From contig JARYLJ010000012.1 in the NCBI GenBank assembly GCA_029907705.1, positions 1 to 47,017 on the forward strand: a stretch of 47,017 nucleotides of DNA. The letters are read 5' to 3'. Origin of the DNA: Methanomicrobiales archaeon (GTDB taxonomy: Archaea > Halobacteriota > Methanomicrobia > Methanomicrobiales > JACTUA01). The position numbers were made by a program, and so were the translations under genes. This document shows, one piece after another, positions 24,309 through 33,060 of the stretch. Numbering within the stretch: the first letter of the stretch is position 1; every line of letters begins with the position of its first letter. The notes under the pieces are model-generated. The model was not told the origin of the DNA and did not search any database. It saw nothing but the letters and a program-made list of their open reading frames with translations.

Positions 24309-25409
24309 ATGAAAAGACTGGCTTTTATCATATTGTGTCTTCTCGCTATGGCGATACTCCCGCAGTCCGCTGTTGCGTTCACAGTGACACCAAAAAACGT
24401 TCCTAGCATCGATCTCAGATCGAATGAGAAGGTCACGCTGGCGTTCGAGGTGAAATTCGCAAGTTTCTCCTCGAAACACGATCTGATGATAACGAGCGAG
24501 CTGAAGAACCAGGAATGTACGGCACAAACATACAATACTGAACTTCAGAGATACGTCGACGTGCAGTTGGATAAGGATAGATCCGGTAACTGGATCGCCT
24601 ATGGGTGGGTGCTCCCATCTGATTCCAGTTTTACCCTTCAGATTTCATTGAAGGGCACAGTCCCCGATATTACAGTGACGCGCAACATCACATTATTCAT
24701 GCTATCCGAGACGAGCGGTGGTGTGACTGTGTCAGGAGGTGAATACAAACTGGAGAAACGGGTGGTCAATCCGGCGGAGATCTCCACCCAGATCACAGGT
24801 GTCAGATCACAGCTGCAGCAGCTGAAGAACAACATCAGCGTGACTGCGGCGAAAGGGGCGAATGTGACAGAGGCACAGAAGAAATATTCAGAGGCGGAGA
24901 GCGCCCTGACCAGAGCGGATTCACTGAAGACGACGAATTTCGGAGAGGCGCAGACTCAGCTGGAGAATGCGAGAACCGCCATCACGTCCGGGCAGTCATT
25001 GCTTGAAAAAGCCACCGTACTGAATGAAATGGAGAAGGTGGAGATGACGATGGCGCAGGTGAACGAAATGATCACCTATTTCAAGGAGAACAGAAGTATC
25101 AGCGTGACCGACTCCAGGCTCGTCGCGATAACAAATAAATACGACCTCGCCTCACGGAGCCTTTCATCGGCGAACAATCTGATCAGTACCGGCGCGTATG
25201 CAGCGGCAGGATCGGATGTGCAGCAGGCATCTCGTTTCGCCGATGAAGCGATGAACCTGTCTCAGTCTCTCCGCGAGGAGATCGGGGAGGGTGGGTTACC
25301 GATCAGTATCAACCCGCTCTACATCATTGCCGGTGTCATCATTGTTGTCATCGCAATCGGGGGATATTTCGCCTATCAAAAATTCTTCCGCTGGGACGAG
25401 CTGGGCTGA
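24309..25409 (+). CDS. Secreted coiled-coil protein with C-terminal membrane anchor, downstream of cetZ
   Basis: 366 residues. A Sec signal (MKRLAFIILCLLAMAILPQSAVA) is followed by a beta-rich extracytoplasmic domain (about 24-150). A Gln/Ala/Ser-rich helical part (about 155-330) has heptad-like spacing (RSQLQQLKNNISV; EAQTQLENARTAITSG). Near the C-terminus is one transmembrane helix (PLYIIAGVIIVVIAIGGYFAYQ) and a short cytoplasmic tail KFFRWDELG. I do not recognise the family. Only 9 bases from cetZ and in the same orientation, it is a good candidate for a surface protein tied to the CetZ filament through its short tail. That link is inference from position and topology. Confidence 0.8.
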   Translation: MKRLAFIILCLLAMAILPQSAVAFTVTPKNVPSIDLRSNEKVTLAFEVKFASFSSKHDLMITSELKNQECTAQTYNTELQRYVDVQLDKDRSGNWIAYGWVLPSDSSFTLQISLKGTVPDITVTRNITLFMLSETSGGVTVSGGEYKLEKRVVNPAEISTQITGVRSQLQQLKNNISVTAAKGANVTEAQKKYSEAESALTRADSLKTTNFGEAQTQLENARTAITSGQSLLEKATVLNEMEKVEMTMAQVNEMITYFKENRSISVTDSRLVAITNKYDLASRSLSSANNLISTGAYAAAGSDVQQASRFADEAMNLSQSLREEIGEGGLPISINPLYIIAGVIIVVIAIGGYFAYQKFFRWDELG

Positions 25410-25411
25410 AA

Positions 25412-25440
25412 GCGCGATCGCATAACCCGATTTTTTTTTC
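25412..25440 (+). terminator. Terminator-like GC palindrome and T run after the cetZ operon
   Basis: A GCGATCGC palindrome at about 25413-25420 is followed by CATAACCCGA and nine consecutive T residues (25431-25439). It lies directly after the stop at 25409. A strong T run is the main archaeal termination signal. Confidence 0.65.
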
Positions 25441-26171
25441 TTCACAGAAGATGCATGACGGCACGCGATCCCCCATTCTTCCTGCTCGTAACTCCTGTCG
25501 CGAGAGGTGATATCTTCAGAGGCAGAGGTGCTCTAGAGGCCCTCTTCAGCAGCGGATCGCCATGAGATCGCTGAAAAATGGGATATCCGGATCGGGTGCG
25601 AGGATGGCGAGAGGGCCGGAGCCCACTGAGGTGTTCAGCGATCGCGAAAATCGCGAGTTCTCTCCCCTCGATGCTGGTGAATCTCAGCAGTTCGTTATCG
25701 TCCTCCCTCTTCCAGGAATTCTAAAATTCGCGATATTGCGTTCGGTGATACGATCGGCTCGAAATTTCCGATCGGAATCCTGGGTCGCGAGCTGTTTTAG
25801 GAGAGAACGGAGGATCGATCTCGGAAGTAAAGGGGTGTTGCCACGAAACACCAGTGCAATCCCCGAAAAACCAGGATCGCGTCGATATAGCCATGATTCA
25901 GCCACTGCTCGTGACGGGGAGATGAAACTATGGCAGGGCGAGTCCCATATGCTCGATCACGACAGACGGGATGCGCTCGATGGAGATACGACTTCGCGGA
26001 TCACCCCTCGTCCTGACGGAGGACGAGCGAAAGAATATCTTCGCCAGGCTTCGTGTCGATCAGAGGAGTCAGAGTATCTTCGCCAGAGCAGGAATAAAAG
26101 GTTGCCACTGGGTCGTGCGATATCCTGTAGCATAATCGCATGAAGCGTGGCGAGGGGATGGGATCACATCT
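25441..26171. pseudogene. Region with possible broken gene remnants (no intact gene)
   Basis: About 730 bases with no long intact gene. Two plus-strand pieces read like real protein: 25455-25565 (36 residues, MTARDPPFFLLVTPVARGDI..., ending at a stop) and 25971-26135 (54 residues, containing LTEDERKNIFARLRVDQRSQ). Between them different frames look locally plausible, interrupted by stops. A direct repeat ATCTTCGCCAG occurs at 26037-26047 and 26076-26086 (39 bases, 13 codons apart), and TCGCGA-AAA-TCGCGA forms an inverted repeat near 25641-25655. This suggests a decayed gene, but I cannot name its parent, and chance is possible. Confidence 0.35.
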
Positions 26172-27842
26172 TCATGCCGTCGAGTTCCTGACGAAGATAT
26201 CCCAGTTCATACTCCCCATCTTCCCGTCCCTGAAGAGATAATACTCGATTAATCTGTCCTTCTGGTCATGGTATGAGAACCAGTAATTGTTCTTATAGAT
26301 CTGCTTCTCGTAACCGTAAAGAGCCTCATAGCTCTCCGCATCGTAGGTGATGATCAGATCAGCATCCATCGAGAGCACCTGCTCTTCATCGAGCTTCCTG
26401 CCAAAATAAAGTAACTTTTTGGCTTTTTCTCCCCGATAATACCATGGAAGTGGCCAGTAGTTCTTCGATGCGATCGCCACCTTCTCCGAGGCATCGATCA
26501 TCCTCATCACGACCCTCAAATCCTCCGAGTTCTGAACCTGTACGATGGGTTCGTTCACATCTGCAGGAACGAAGGCCACATGCCAGGTGAGGAGAATAAG
26601 GAATGCAGTGGAGGCGAGAGCGAGAAGCGCCCTCCGTGGCGTCATACCATACACGGCGACGATTGTCATGGGAAGCAGCTGGTGCAGTATGAGCCAGGGT
26701 ACCTTCTCGCCTATCCATGCATAGATGGCGAGTGTCAGAATCATCCAGAATATGCAGAAACGGAAGAAATCCATCCTCTTCCCCGACAGTCCCGATTTCC
26801 GTTTCAGGTCATCCACGCTTCTCTTCACCACATCCTCGAAGGACCTGTCGGAGGTGGATGTGATACCCTTCTGACGGAAACGGTTGAGTAGATGGGGTAT
26901 ATGAATATCTTTCAGCAGGAACTGCGCCGTGCCGAAGCTGGCAAGTGCAAGGATGGGGAGTTCGTAAAGTATGAACAGAATCACGTAGAAGAACCACGGG
27001 CCGCAGATACGACAGATGCCATGCATGGCGAGCCAGTGTTCTGCCGCTTTGTACCACCCCGTCTCGCTGACTGCAGCAATAAAACCCTGCTCATTGATAT
27101 AAGAGATGTCATACAGCCTTCCGACCAGCACCTCTGGGTGGAGACCAAAGGACGAGTATAACAGGGCACAGATGCCCGTGAATAGCACGATGGATGCCAT
27201 TGCAGTGCTTTTCCAGTTTACGGGCAGCTTGAGTCTTCCTTTCCATGCGAGATATATGCCAAAGAGCAGGAAGATGAGGAGGATGAGCGGCATATCCTCC
27301 TTGCAGCACACGCCGAACGCCGCCGATGCCGCCGCAAGGAGACCGTAACGCTTTTTTCCCGTTTCCAGGTATGCAATAAGACCGACCAGGAGGAGCAATG
27401 TAAAGAAGAGCTGGAATATGTCATGCCGGAGAAATCTCGAAAAATAAACCATATCCGGGCTCACTGCAAGGAAAAGGGCGGCGACGAGCGTCTGACTCCG
27501 ATCGAGGTACCCCATCCGATAGAGGGGATAGATCAGGGCGACGAGCGCCGCACCGGTAATGGCAGGCAGCAACCGCGCCGTCAGATCGGAGTCTCCCATC
27601 AGGGCGAATGCACCGGCGGTGACATAGTAGAGGAAAGGACCATGATAGGATGGATCGTATACGTAGGCGCCTTCACTCAGAAGCCGGTAGGAGAACCAGG
27701 CGTGGACCGCCTCGTCGTGGTGCAGTAGTTTCAGGTCGGGGGAGATCAGTCGTAATGCGAGGCCAGCGAAAAAGATGGCCGAAAAAAGCAGTTTAAAAGA
27801 GACTTCGCTGCGAATCCTTGCAGTGATCTCTGCAGCTCGCAC
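26172..27842 (-). CDS. Agl23-like GT-C membrane protein (TIGR03663 family)
   Basis: A 556-residue polytopic protein with about ten membrane spans. The first loop has the acidic motif LLHHDEAVHAWFSYRL, the metal/substrate-binding signature of GT-C enzymes (oligosaccharyltransferase and mannosyltransferase superfamily). This layout matches the flippase-associated Agl23 family named for archaeal N-glycosylation. A soluble C-terminal part starts near residue 430. It ends the leftward string tuf-rps10-agl23 (20 bases after rps10), though it likely has a different role from those. The DUF2298 protein at 18.1-20.1 kb is a related family. Confidence 0.88.
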   Translation of the reverse strand: MRAAEITARIRSEVSFKLLFSAIFFAGLALRLISPDLKLLHHDEAVHAWFSYRLLSEGAYVYDPSYHGPFLYYVTAGAFALMGDSDLTARLLPAITGAALVALIYPLYRMGYLDRSQTLVAALFLAVSPDMVYFSRFLRHDIFQLFFTLLLLVGLIAYLETGKKRYGLLAAASAAFGVCCKEDMPLILLIFLLFGIYLAWKGRLKLPVNWKSTAMASIVLFTGICALLYSSFGLHPEVLVGRLYDISYINEQGFIAAVSETGWYKAAEHWLAMHGICRICGPWFFYVILFILYELPILALASFGTAQFLLKDIHIPHLLNRFRQKGITSTSDRSFEDVVKRSVDDLKRKSGLSGKRMDFFRFCIFWMILTLAIYAWIGEKVPWLILHQLLPMTIVAVYGMTPRRALLALASTAFLILLTWHVAFVPADVNEPIVQVQNSEDLRVVMRMIDASEKVAIASKNYWPLPWYYRGEKAKKLLYFGRKLDEEQVLSMDADLIITYDAESYEALYGYEKQIYKNNYWFSYHDQKDRLIEYYLFRDGKMGSMNWDIFVRNSTA

Positions 27843-27861
27843 GCATCGTCCCCTGTCGCAT

Positions 27862-28170
27862 TCAGCTCTCGAGGACTATCTCTATTCCGATATCCTTCGG
27901 CACCTGTATCCGCATCAGCTGTCTCAACGCCCGTTCGTCCGCATCGATATCGATCAAACGCTTGTGCACCCGCATCTGCCACCTGTCCCATGTGGCGCTG
28001 CCCTCTCCGTCCGGGCTCTTCCTCACCGGCACCACGAGCCTCCTCGTGGGCAGCGGTATCGGCCCTGCGAGGTTCACACCGGTCCTCTCCGCAATCTCTC
28101 GAATGCGGTTGCATACCTGCTCGAGTTTCTTATAATCGGTGCCGGTAAGGCGTATTCTTGCCTTTTGCAT
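27862..28170 (-). CDS. rps10: Ribosomal protein uS10
   Basis: A 102-residue small-subunit protein, also NusE in transcription. It starts [17 protein letters not shown] and carries the conserved [22 protein letters not shown] loop and a C-terminal ...[26 protein letters not shown]. It lies 25 bases downstream of tuf, the usual archaeal pair. Confidence 0.97.
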   Translation of the reverse strand: MQKARIRLTGTDYKKLEQVCNRIREIAERTGVNLAGPIPLPTRRLVVPVRKSPDGEGSATWDRWQMRVHKRLIDIDADERALRQLMRIQVPKDIGIEIVLES

Positions 28171-28195
28171 GTATTATCACCGAAAAAATGAAAAT

Positions 28196-29473
28196 CTATC
28201 TCATCTGTTTCGGAACGATATCGATGCACATACCGGCGGCGATCGTGGAGCCCATATCCCGGATTGCGAACCTTCCGAGCTGCGGGATCTCCTTCACCTT
28301 CTCGATCACCATCGGCCTCGTCGGCTTGATCGTGACAATGGCCGCGTCCCCGGTCTTCAGGAAGGTGGGGTTCTCCTCCTTGGTCTGACCGGTCCTCGGA
28401 TCGAGCTTCTTCTTCAGCTCCGTGAAGGTGCAGGCGATCTGGGCAGTGTGGCAGTGAAACACGGGGGTGTAGCCGACGGTGATTGCACTGGGGTGCTGCA
28501 GGATCACGATCTGGGCGGTGAACTCGTCCGCTACAGTTGGCGGTTTGTCGACCGGTCCGGCGACGTCACCTCGCCTGAGGTCGTTCTTTGCAATACCACG
28601 CACGTTGAAACCCACGTTGTCCCCTGGCAATGCCTCCGGGATCTCCTCGTGGTGCATCTCGATCGATTTAACTTCTCCGACCTTGTTCGCCGGCATGAAG
28701 GATACCGTCATGCCCTTCTTCAGGATGCCTGTCTCGATTCGCCCTACAGGGACCGTCCCGATGCCGCTGATCGTATACACATCCTGGATAGGCAGACGGA
28801 GAGGGAGTGTGACGGGCTTTTCCGGCTCCTTCAGTGTATCCAGTGCCTCGAGGAGGGTGGGTCCGCTGTACCATCCCATGTTCTTGCTCCGGTCCTTGAT
28901 GTTGTCACCCACGAAGGCGCTTGCCGGAATGAAGAACATCTGTTCAGGCTTGTATGCGACGAGCTTGAGAAGGTCAGATACCTCCTTCTTCACCTCTTCG
29001 TATCTCTTCTGATCGTACTTCGCCATGTCCATCTTATTTATGAGTACGATCATCTGGTTGATGCCGAGCGTTCTTGCCAGGAATACGTGCTCCTTCGTCT
29101 GCTCCTGAACGCCGTCATGTGCTGACACAACGAGTACAGCGGCATCCGCCTGCGATGCACCCGTGATCATGTTCTTAACGAAATCCCTGTGGCCCGGGCA
29201 GTCCACGATGGTAAAGTAATACTTCGGTGTATCGAACCTCTTGTGTGCGATATCGATCGTGATACCACGCTCGCGCTCTTCTTTCAGGTTATCCATCACC
29301 CATGCGAACTCGAAGGATCCCTTGCCCTTCGCTTCCGCCTCTTTCTTGTAGGCCTCGAGCACGTGCTTGGGCACTACACCGGTGTCGTACAGCAGTCTGC
29401 CCACACAGGTGGACTTTCCATGGTCGATATGTCCAATGATTGCCAGATTCAAATGGGGCTTTGCAGTTGCCAT
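28196..29473 (-). CDS. tuf: Translation elongation factor EF-1alpha
   Basis: A 425-residue GTPase that brings aminoacyl-tRNA to the ribosome. The start at 29473 gives [22 protein letters not shown], with the P-loop at residues 14-22. [12 protein letters not shown] and [11 protein letters not shown] (G3 and G4) follow, then the two beta-barrel domains through to the C-terminus ...[10 protein letters not shown]. Extended in-frame upstream codons (to 29551) lie in the promoter region and are not used. Length is normal for archaea. Confidence 0.97.
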   Translation of the reverse strand: MATAKPHLNLAIIGHIDHGKSTCVGRLLYDTGVVPKHVLEAYKKEAEAKGKGSFEFAWVMDNLKEERERGITIDIAHKRFDTPKYYFTIVDCPGHRDFVKNMITGASQADAAVLVVSAHDGVQEQTKEHVFLARTLGINQMIVLINKMDMAKYDQKRYEEVKKEVSDLLKLVAYKPEQMFFIPASAFVGDNIKDRSKNMGWYSGPTLLEALDTLKEPEKPVTLPLRLPIQDVYTISGIGTVPVGRIETGILKKGMTVSFMPANKVGEVKSIEMHHEEIPEALPGDNVGFNVRGIAKNDLRRGDVAGPVDKPPTVADEFTAQIVILQHPSAITVGYTPVFHCHTAQIACTFTELKKKLDPRTGQTKEENPTFLKTGDAAIVTIKPTRPMVIEKVKEIPQLGRFAIRDMGSTIAAGMCIDIVPKQMR

Positions 29474-29503
29474 AGATATCCTCCGATCAAATTCACGACT
29501 GTT

Positions 29504-29513
29504 GTTTATAAAC
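29504..29513 (-). promoter_or_regulatory. Proximal TATA palindrome upstream of tuf
   Basis: The 10-bp palindrome GTTTATAAAC lies 31-40 bases before the tuf ATG on the minus strand. It is a strong archaeal TATA-box match and would give a very short leader. It is embedded in a longer imperfect repeat ACTGTT-GTTTATAAAC-AGT. Confidence 0.6.
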
Positions 29514-29546
29514 AGTCTGACTGATGCGAGTGTATCATATTGGAGA

Positions 29547-29560
29547 CGCATCTATATAAA
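29547..29560. promoter_or_regulatory. Second TATA-like box between tuf and the small Cys-protein gene
   Basis: CTATATAAAT (about 29551-29560) reads as TATA on the plus strand and as TTTATATAG on the minus strand. On the plus strand it lies about 60 bases before the strong ribosome-binding site at 29604; on the minus strand it is a distal tuf promoter candidate. Confidence 0.45.
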
Positions 29561-29615
29561 TCCTGTCGATTATCCAGATTTGGCGAAGAATACCCCACTT
29601 AGCGGTGAGATCGAC

Positions 29616-29964
29616 ATGCTGATTACCTCTGCGATGAAAAATGGCGTTCATGAAGACACTGCCCTTTCAAAGGGATGAGAAGAAAGACAGGGTCATCGTG
29701 GAATGCGCAGACGGCCCTGTATCTGTTCATTCGCGATGTGCGTATTGCCGGCATTGCGTTGGCGTCATGGTGAGGAACCGACTGATGCCGTCCCCACAGA
29801 AGGAGGCACTCGCGGGCATCAGAAAGGGAATCGCCATGGATGATACCCTCCTGAACGCCGCCATGATGTTCAACACTCTCGTCAGGGACGGATCCGCCAT
29901 CGAGTGTGACGATGATGAAAATGAGGGTTTCAGGTCTCTTTACGATCGCCGAACTTTTCGCTGA
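29616..29964 (+). CDS. Small Cys-containing protein, apparent +1 frameshift near its start
   Basis: The best translation start is the ATG at 29616, seven bases after a strong GGTGA (29604-29608). That frame reads MLITSAMKNGVHEDTALSKG and stops at 29676-29678. The frame one base over continues without break to 29964 and encodes DEKKDRVIVECADGPVSVHS, then a CAYCRHC cluster. It also encodes RNRLMPSPQKEAL and an acidic tail DDDENEG. Skipping one G in AAAGGG (29670-29674) would join them naturally. Otherwise, the intact frame would start at 29641 or 29650 without a good ribosome-binding site. The joined product would be about 115 residues with three Cys. Function is unknown. The last 35 bases overlap the convergent sulfite-reductase-like gene. 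Confidence 0.5.
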
Positions 29965-30802
29965 TCTCTTTCTTGAAGGCATCGAAGTGAATATCGTCCA
30001 GCTGTTCACTCAACAGCCTTCCACTCCAGGCACGCCTGTAGACCCAGCGAACGATCTCACCGATGATCTCGACCACGGCCGTTTCGTCATCTGCGTCCTG
30101 CAGATCCCGTCCAATCTGTGGGTGACGCCCCCTTCTCCCGCCCACTGATATTTGATAATGTCTGTGCTTCGATTTGAGAAGGCCGAATGGGCATGATTGA
30201 ATACACATACCACATTTTACGCACCTGGATTCGTCCAGTACAGAAACGCCGTTCTTTATACTGATGGCTCCCTCCTTGCAGTATTCCGCGCAGGTGCCGC
30301 ATCCTGTGCACATTCCAGGGATGCGGAGGGGTTCGATCCTTCCCACCACACCGATCTCGTTCAATAACGGACTGGTGCATCCGTTCGGGCAGCCCGAGAT
30401 AGAGATGCGAATTTTGACCGGCATCTCCTTTCCAAAGAGTTTCTCATCGATCCGTTTTGCCAGGGAGATCGTGTCGATGTTCGCATACTTGCAGCGCTCG
30501 ATGCCAGGGCATGCAACGATGTTCACGATCTCGTCCCTCTCCGATCCTATCGGAGTGCCGTTCATGCTCAGCTCTTTCCCTATCCTGGGGAGGAGTTTCG
30601 GGTTCAGGTGCGGAATCTCCACTGTCTGCCGGGTCGTAATGTGAAGATATGGAGCGCCGAATTTCTTTGCGATCGTGGCCATTCCTTTCAGCTGCTCGAT
30701 CGAGAGGTTGCCCGCCGGCACCCGCACCCTGACTGTACAGTAATCCGCATCACGCTCTGTGATGACGCCTCCCCGCATGTGAATGCCTTGCACTGGGGCC
30801 AT
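29930..30802 (-). CDS. Siroheme/[4Fe-4S] sulfite-reductase-like protein with two ferredoxin clusters (Dsr-LP)
   Basis: 290 residues. The siroheme-cluster ligands of sulfite/nitrite reductases are visible: C98 and C104 (CPGIERC), then C138 and C142 (CPNGC). They are followed by two ferredoxin-type sets, C165-C168-C171-C175 and C194-C197-C200-C204. The N-terminus has TTRQTVEIPHL, the parallel-domain signature. This is the compact dissimilatory-sulfite-reductase-like type of methanogens, related to the Fsr C-terminal half but without the F420H2 dehydrogenase half. Its substrate is not established; sulfite reduction or detoxification is a family-based guess. It lies 23 bases after cobS in the same operon. 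Confidence 0.85.
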   Translation of the reverse strand: MAPVQGIHMRGGVITERDADYCTVRVRVPAGNLSIEQLKGMATIAKKFGAPYLHITTRQTVEIPHLNPKLLPRIGKELSMNGTPIGSERDEIVNIVACPGIERCKYANIDTISLAKRIDEKLFGKEMPVKIRISISGCPNGCTSPLLNEIGVVGRIEPLRIPGMCTGCGTCAEYCKEGAISIKNGVSVLDESRCVKCGMCIQSCPFGLLKSKHRHYQISVGGRRGRHPQIGRDLQDADDETAVVEIIGEIVRWVYRRAWSGRLLSEQLDDIHFDAFKKEISEKFGDRKET

Positions 30803-30825
30803 CCAGTACAGATTGCAGAGGCATG

Positions 30826-31551
30826 CTAAAAATATTGGTGAGCTGCCAGCGCGACGAGCACGACAGCACGGGTAATTTCGTTCGTTGCCCCGACCACATC
30901 ACCGTTCACTCCGCCGAGGATCCTGTTCGAGAGGGAGAGCATGAGCAACGGTACCAGGATCGAGGCAAGAAGGGTGATCGCATAACCGATTGCTGAGATC
31001 GGAAGCAGCAGCAGGGGCAGTGTCAGGAAGTAGGCAGGCAGGAGGAACCATTTTTTCGTGTACTTATGCAGGAAGTGATGCATCCCCTCCCTGAACGGTC
31101 TGCCGAGAACACTGATGCATGCCATCGCTGCTTTTGCCATCACCTCGGCGGTGATAATTGCCACGATAATCGAAGGAATGGATAGCAGGGCCCCAAATGA
31201 GATGAGGATAATCGTCATTCCCCATCCGAACCCTCCTGCACCGACGTGAGGATCCGCGAGGATGGCCATCCGTCTCTCCCTTCCCCCATGGACCATCATC
31301 ATGTCCCCGAAGTCGAGTAGGCCATCCAGATGATGAAAGCCAGAGAGTACGAGCACAGTGCTCAGCGCAATTGCAGCGGCATGAGGCGAGGATGGAAGCG
31401 GAAAAACCAGCATGGCTGCAATCCCCCCGATCACATAGCCCGCCACCGGATATATGTAGAGCCTCCTTGCGAAGTGCGCCAGGTCGACACTCCTGCCCAG
31501 TGGCAGGATCGTCGTGAACTGGAGCAATGAGACGATCGCCGTCAAACACAT
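30826..31551 (-). CDS. cobS: Adenosylcobinamide-GDP ribazoletransferase (cobalamin synthase)
   Basis: About 241 residues, integral membrane. It joins adenosylcobinamide-GDP and alpha-ribazole(-phosphate) at the end of cobamide assembly. Motifs are the early LQFTTILPLG, GFHHLDGLLDFGDMMM with the conserved Asp cluster, and late GGVNGDVVGATNEI. The start at 31551 (MCLTAIVSLLQF) overlaps cobZ by about 10 bases. A longer in-frame start at 31767 lies inside cobZ and is rejected. Confidence 0.92.
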   Translation of the reverse strand: MCLTAIVSLLQFTTILPLGRSVDLAHFARRLYIYPVAGYVIGGIAAMLVFPLPSSPHAAAIALSTVLVLSGFHHLDGLLDFGDMMMVHGGRERRMAILADPHVGAGGFGWGMTIILISFGALLSIPSIIVAIITAEVMAKAAMACISVLGRPFREGMHHFLHKYTKKWFLLPAYFLTLPLLLLPISAIGYAITLLASILVPLLMLSLSNRILGGVNGDVVGATNEITRAVVLVALAAHQYF

Positions 31552-31973
31552 TCGCTGTACAGGCGGGAGGTGCAACCTGCGATGAGGCCGGCGACTGCAT
31601 CGTCGAGGAACGGACCGAGCTCCCGTATGATCCCGGGTTTCTTCTGGTCGTATCTCGTGAACTCGAATCTGGCGCGGGTCCCTCCGAGGTATTCGGCAAT
31701 GGCCATACCGATGATCTCGTCTGCGAGGAGGAAGACCGGATCGCTTCGGGCGCAGGCATTTTCGCACCTCCGCATTTCCTCCTCCATCAGAATGGCACAG
31801 ACGATCAGGGTGGAGATGTTCGGATCCTCAAGTGCACGGAGTATTCGGTTTCGCAGGAGCGGCGCCGCTGCTTCCGCATCGATTCCATGGGGCACATACA
31901 GCGCCATTCCCGCGTCGACGATCCTGTCCACCTCGATAGCGCAGGCCTGCAGCCTGTCGAGCACGTCGAACAT
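31542..31973 (-). CDS. cobZ: alpha-Ribazole-5'-phosphate phosphatase, CobZ type
   Basis: A 143-residue PgpA-like phosphatase that in methanogens replaces bacterial CobC to dephosphorylate alpha-ribazole phosphate in cobamide synthesis. The sequence has DAGMALYVPHGI, a helical core with LLADEIIGMAIAEYLGGTRARFEFTRYDQKKPGI, and a late LGPFLDDAVAGLI. This fits the PgpA/CobZ superfamily. Assignment to CobZ rather than lipid PgpA rests on the direct overlap with cobS and on cobT being divergent next door. Confidence 0.82.
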   Translation of the reverse strand: MFDVLDRLQACAIEVDRIVDAGMALYVPHGIDAEAAAPLLRNRILRALEDPNISTLIVCAILMEEEMRRCENACARSDPVFLLADEIIGMAIAEYLGGTRARFEFTRYDQKKPGIIRELGPFLDDAVAGLIAGCTSRLYSECV

Positions 31974-32014
31974 GATCTAATAACTGTTGATATCGCATTC
32001 ATATAGGGATCGAT

Positions 32015-33025
32015 ATGCCCTTCCGATACGACGCGCCTGACATTCGCCCTTCGAAACCTCTATTCTCGATCGTCCTCGCAAATACCCTGCTCTCCACAGT
32101 GCCCGGTATCTCGGGGGCAGGGCCGTCACCGGAGAAGACACTGGATACTCCGATACTCGATTCAGAACTCGTCTTCACCGGTGAGATCAGGAGCAGTACA
32201 GCTCGTCCGAATACCCCTACCGGCTGCCCGACGCCGGCGACGATCACCCGCGCGATGATGGAGCTGACATCGCTCGACCCGCTGTTCATAAATGCCGGAA
32301 TGGTGCATGCACCTGTCGTCCCGTGTCTGGATATGTATGGAGAGGCCGGGCGAGACCCGAGGGATGGGGATGCAGTGCCGCGCGCAGAGGAGCTATTCGA
32401 AAAAGGGCGGAATGTCGGCCGCCTCCTATCCCGTTACTGCGATCTTCTCATGCTCGGTGAATGCGTCCCTGGAGGAACCACCACCGCCCTCTGTGTTCTG
32501 AGAGGTCTGGGTTACCACGCAAATGTGAGCAGCAGCTTTGTGAAGAACCCGGTCGAGAGGAAGGAAGAGATATGGAATGCAGTTCGAAAAAGGATCGCTG
32601 ATCGCGGGACACTCGAGCCACTGGATGTGGTCAGAATCGCCGGTGATCCGATGATCCCGGTGGCGGCAGGTATCGCGTTATCATGCACCTCCGATCTCCT
32701 GCTTGCCGGCGGAACCCAGATGCTCGCTGTATCTGCCGTGGCCGCTGCGATGGGGTGCGAACCACCGTCCATCGCGACGACGGCATATGTGCGGGACGAT
32801 CCCACTGCCAGTTTCGAAAGGACCGCACGGGAGGTGGGTGCTCGGGTGTACTATGTGGATCCCGATTTCGGCGAATATGCGCACTCGGGTCTCGCGAGAT
32901 ATTGCATCGGCGAGGTCAAGGAGGGCATGGGCGCCGGCGGTGCCATGATCCTCGCGTGCATGCTGGGGTTTACCACCGGTGAGATAAAAGAACGCATCGT
33001 GAAAGTTGTGGATGGATTTCACTGA
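32015..33025 (+). CDS. cobT: CobT-family nicotinate-nucleotide:dimethylbenzimidazole phosphoribosyltransferase (archaeal)
   Basis: A 336-residue protein of the archaeal TIGR00303 CobT family. It has LANTLLSTVPGISGAGPSPEKT, GECVPGGTTTALCVL, and a late GEVKEGMGAGGAM. In cobamide assembly CobT attaches ribose phosphate to the lower-ligand base; archaeal members may accept other bases. It is divergent from cobZ-cobS across 41 bases, and with them gives a nucleotide-loop assembly set. Length is normal. Confidence 0.88.
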   Translation: MPFRYDAPDIRPSKPLFSIVLANTLLSTVPGISGAGPSPEKTLDTPILDSELVFTGEIRSSTARPNTPTGCPTPATITRAMMELTSLDPLFINAGMVHAPVVPCLDMYGEAGRDPRDGDAVPRAEELFEKGRNVGRLLSRYCDLLMLGECVPGGTTTALCVLRGLGYHANVSSSFVKNPVERKEEIWNAVRKRIADRGTLEPLDVVRIAGDPMIPVAAGIALSCTSDLLLAGGTQMLAVSAVAAAMGCEPPSIATTAYVRDDPTASFERTAREVGARVYYVDPDFGEYAHSGLARYCIGEVKEGMGAGGAMILACMLGFTTGEIKERIVKVVDGFH

Positions 33026-33060
33026 AAGTTTGTATAAGAAGCGAAGGTAAATATTTAAGA

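Noticed and set aside
25562-26143. 193-codon open frame as an intact gene
   Set aside because: It is rich in Arg and Ser, has no ribosome-binding site and no recognisable motif. The more protein-like pieces lie in other frames, so it is treated as part of a decayed region.
28139-29125. 328-codon open frame on the plus strand
   Set aside because: Fully antisense to tuf. High GC at third positions of tuf creates long antisense frames.
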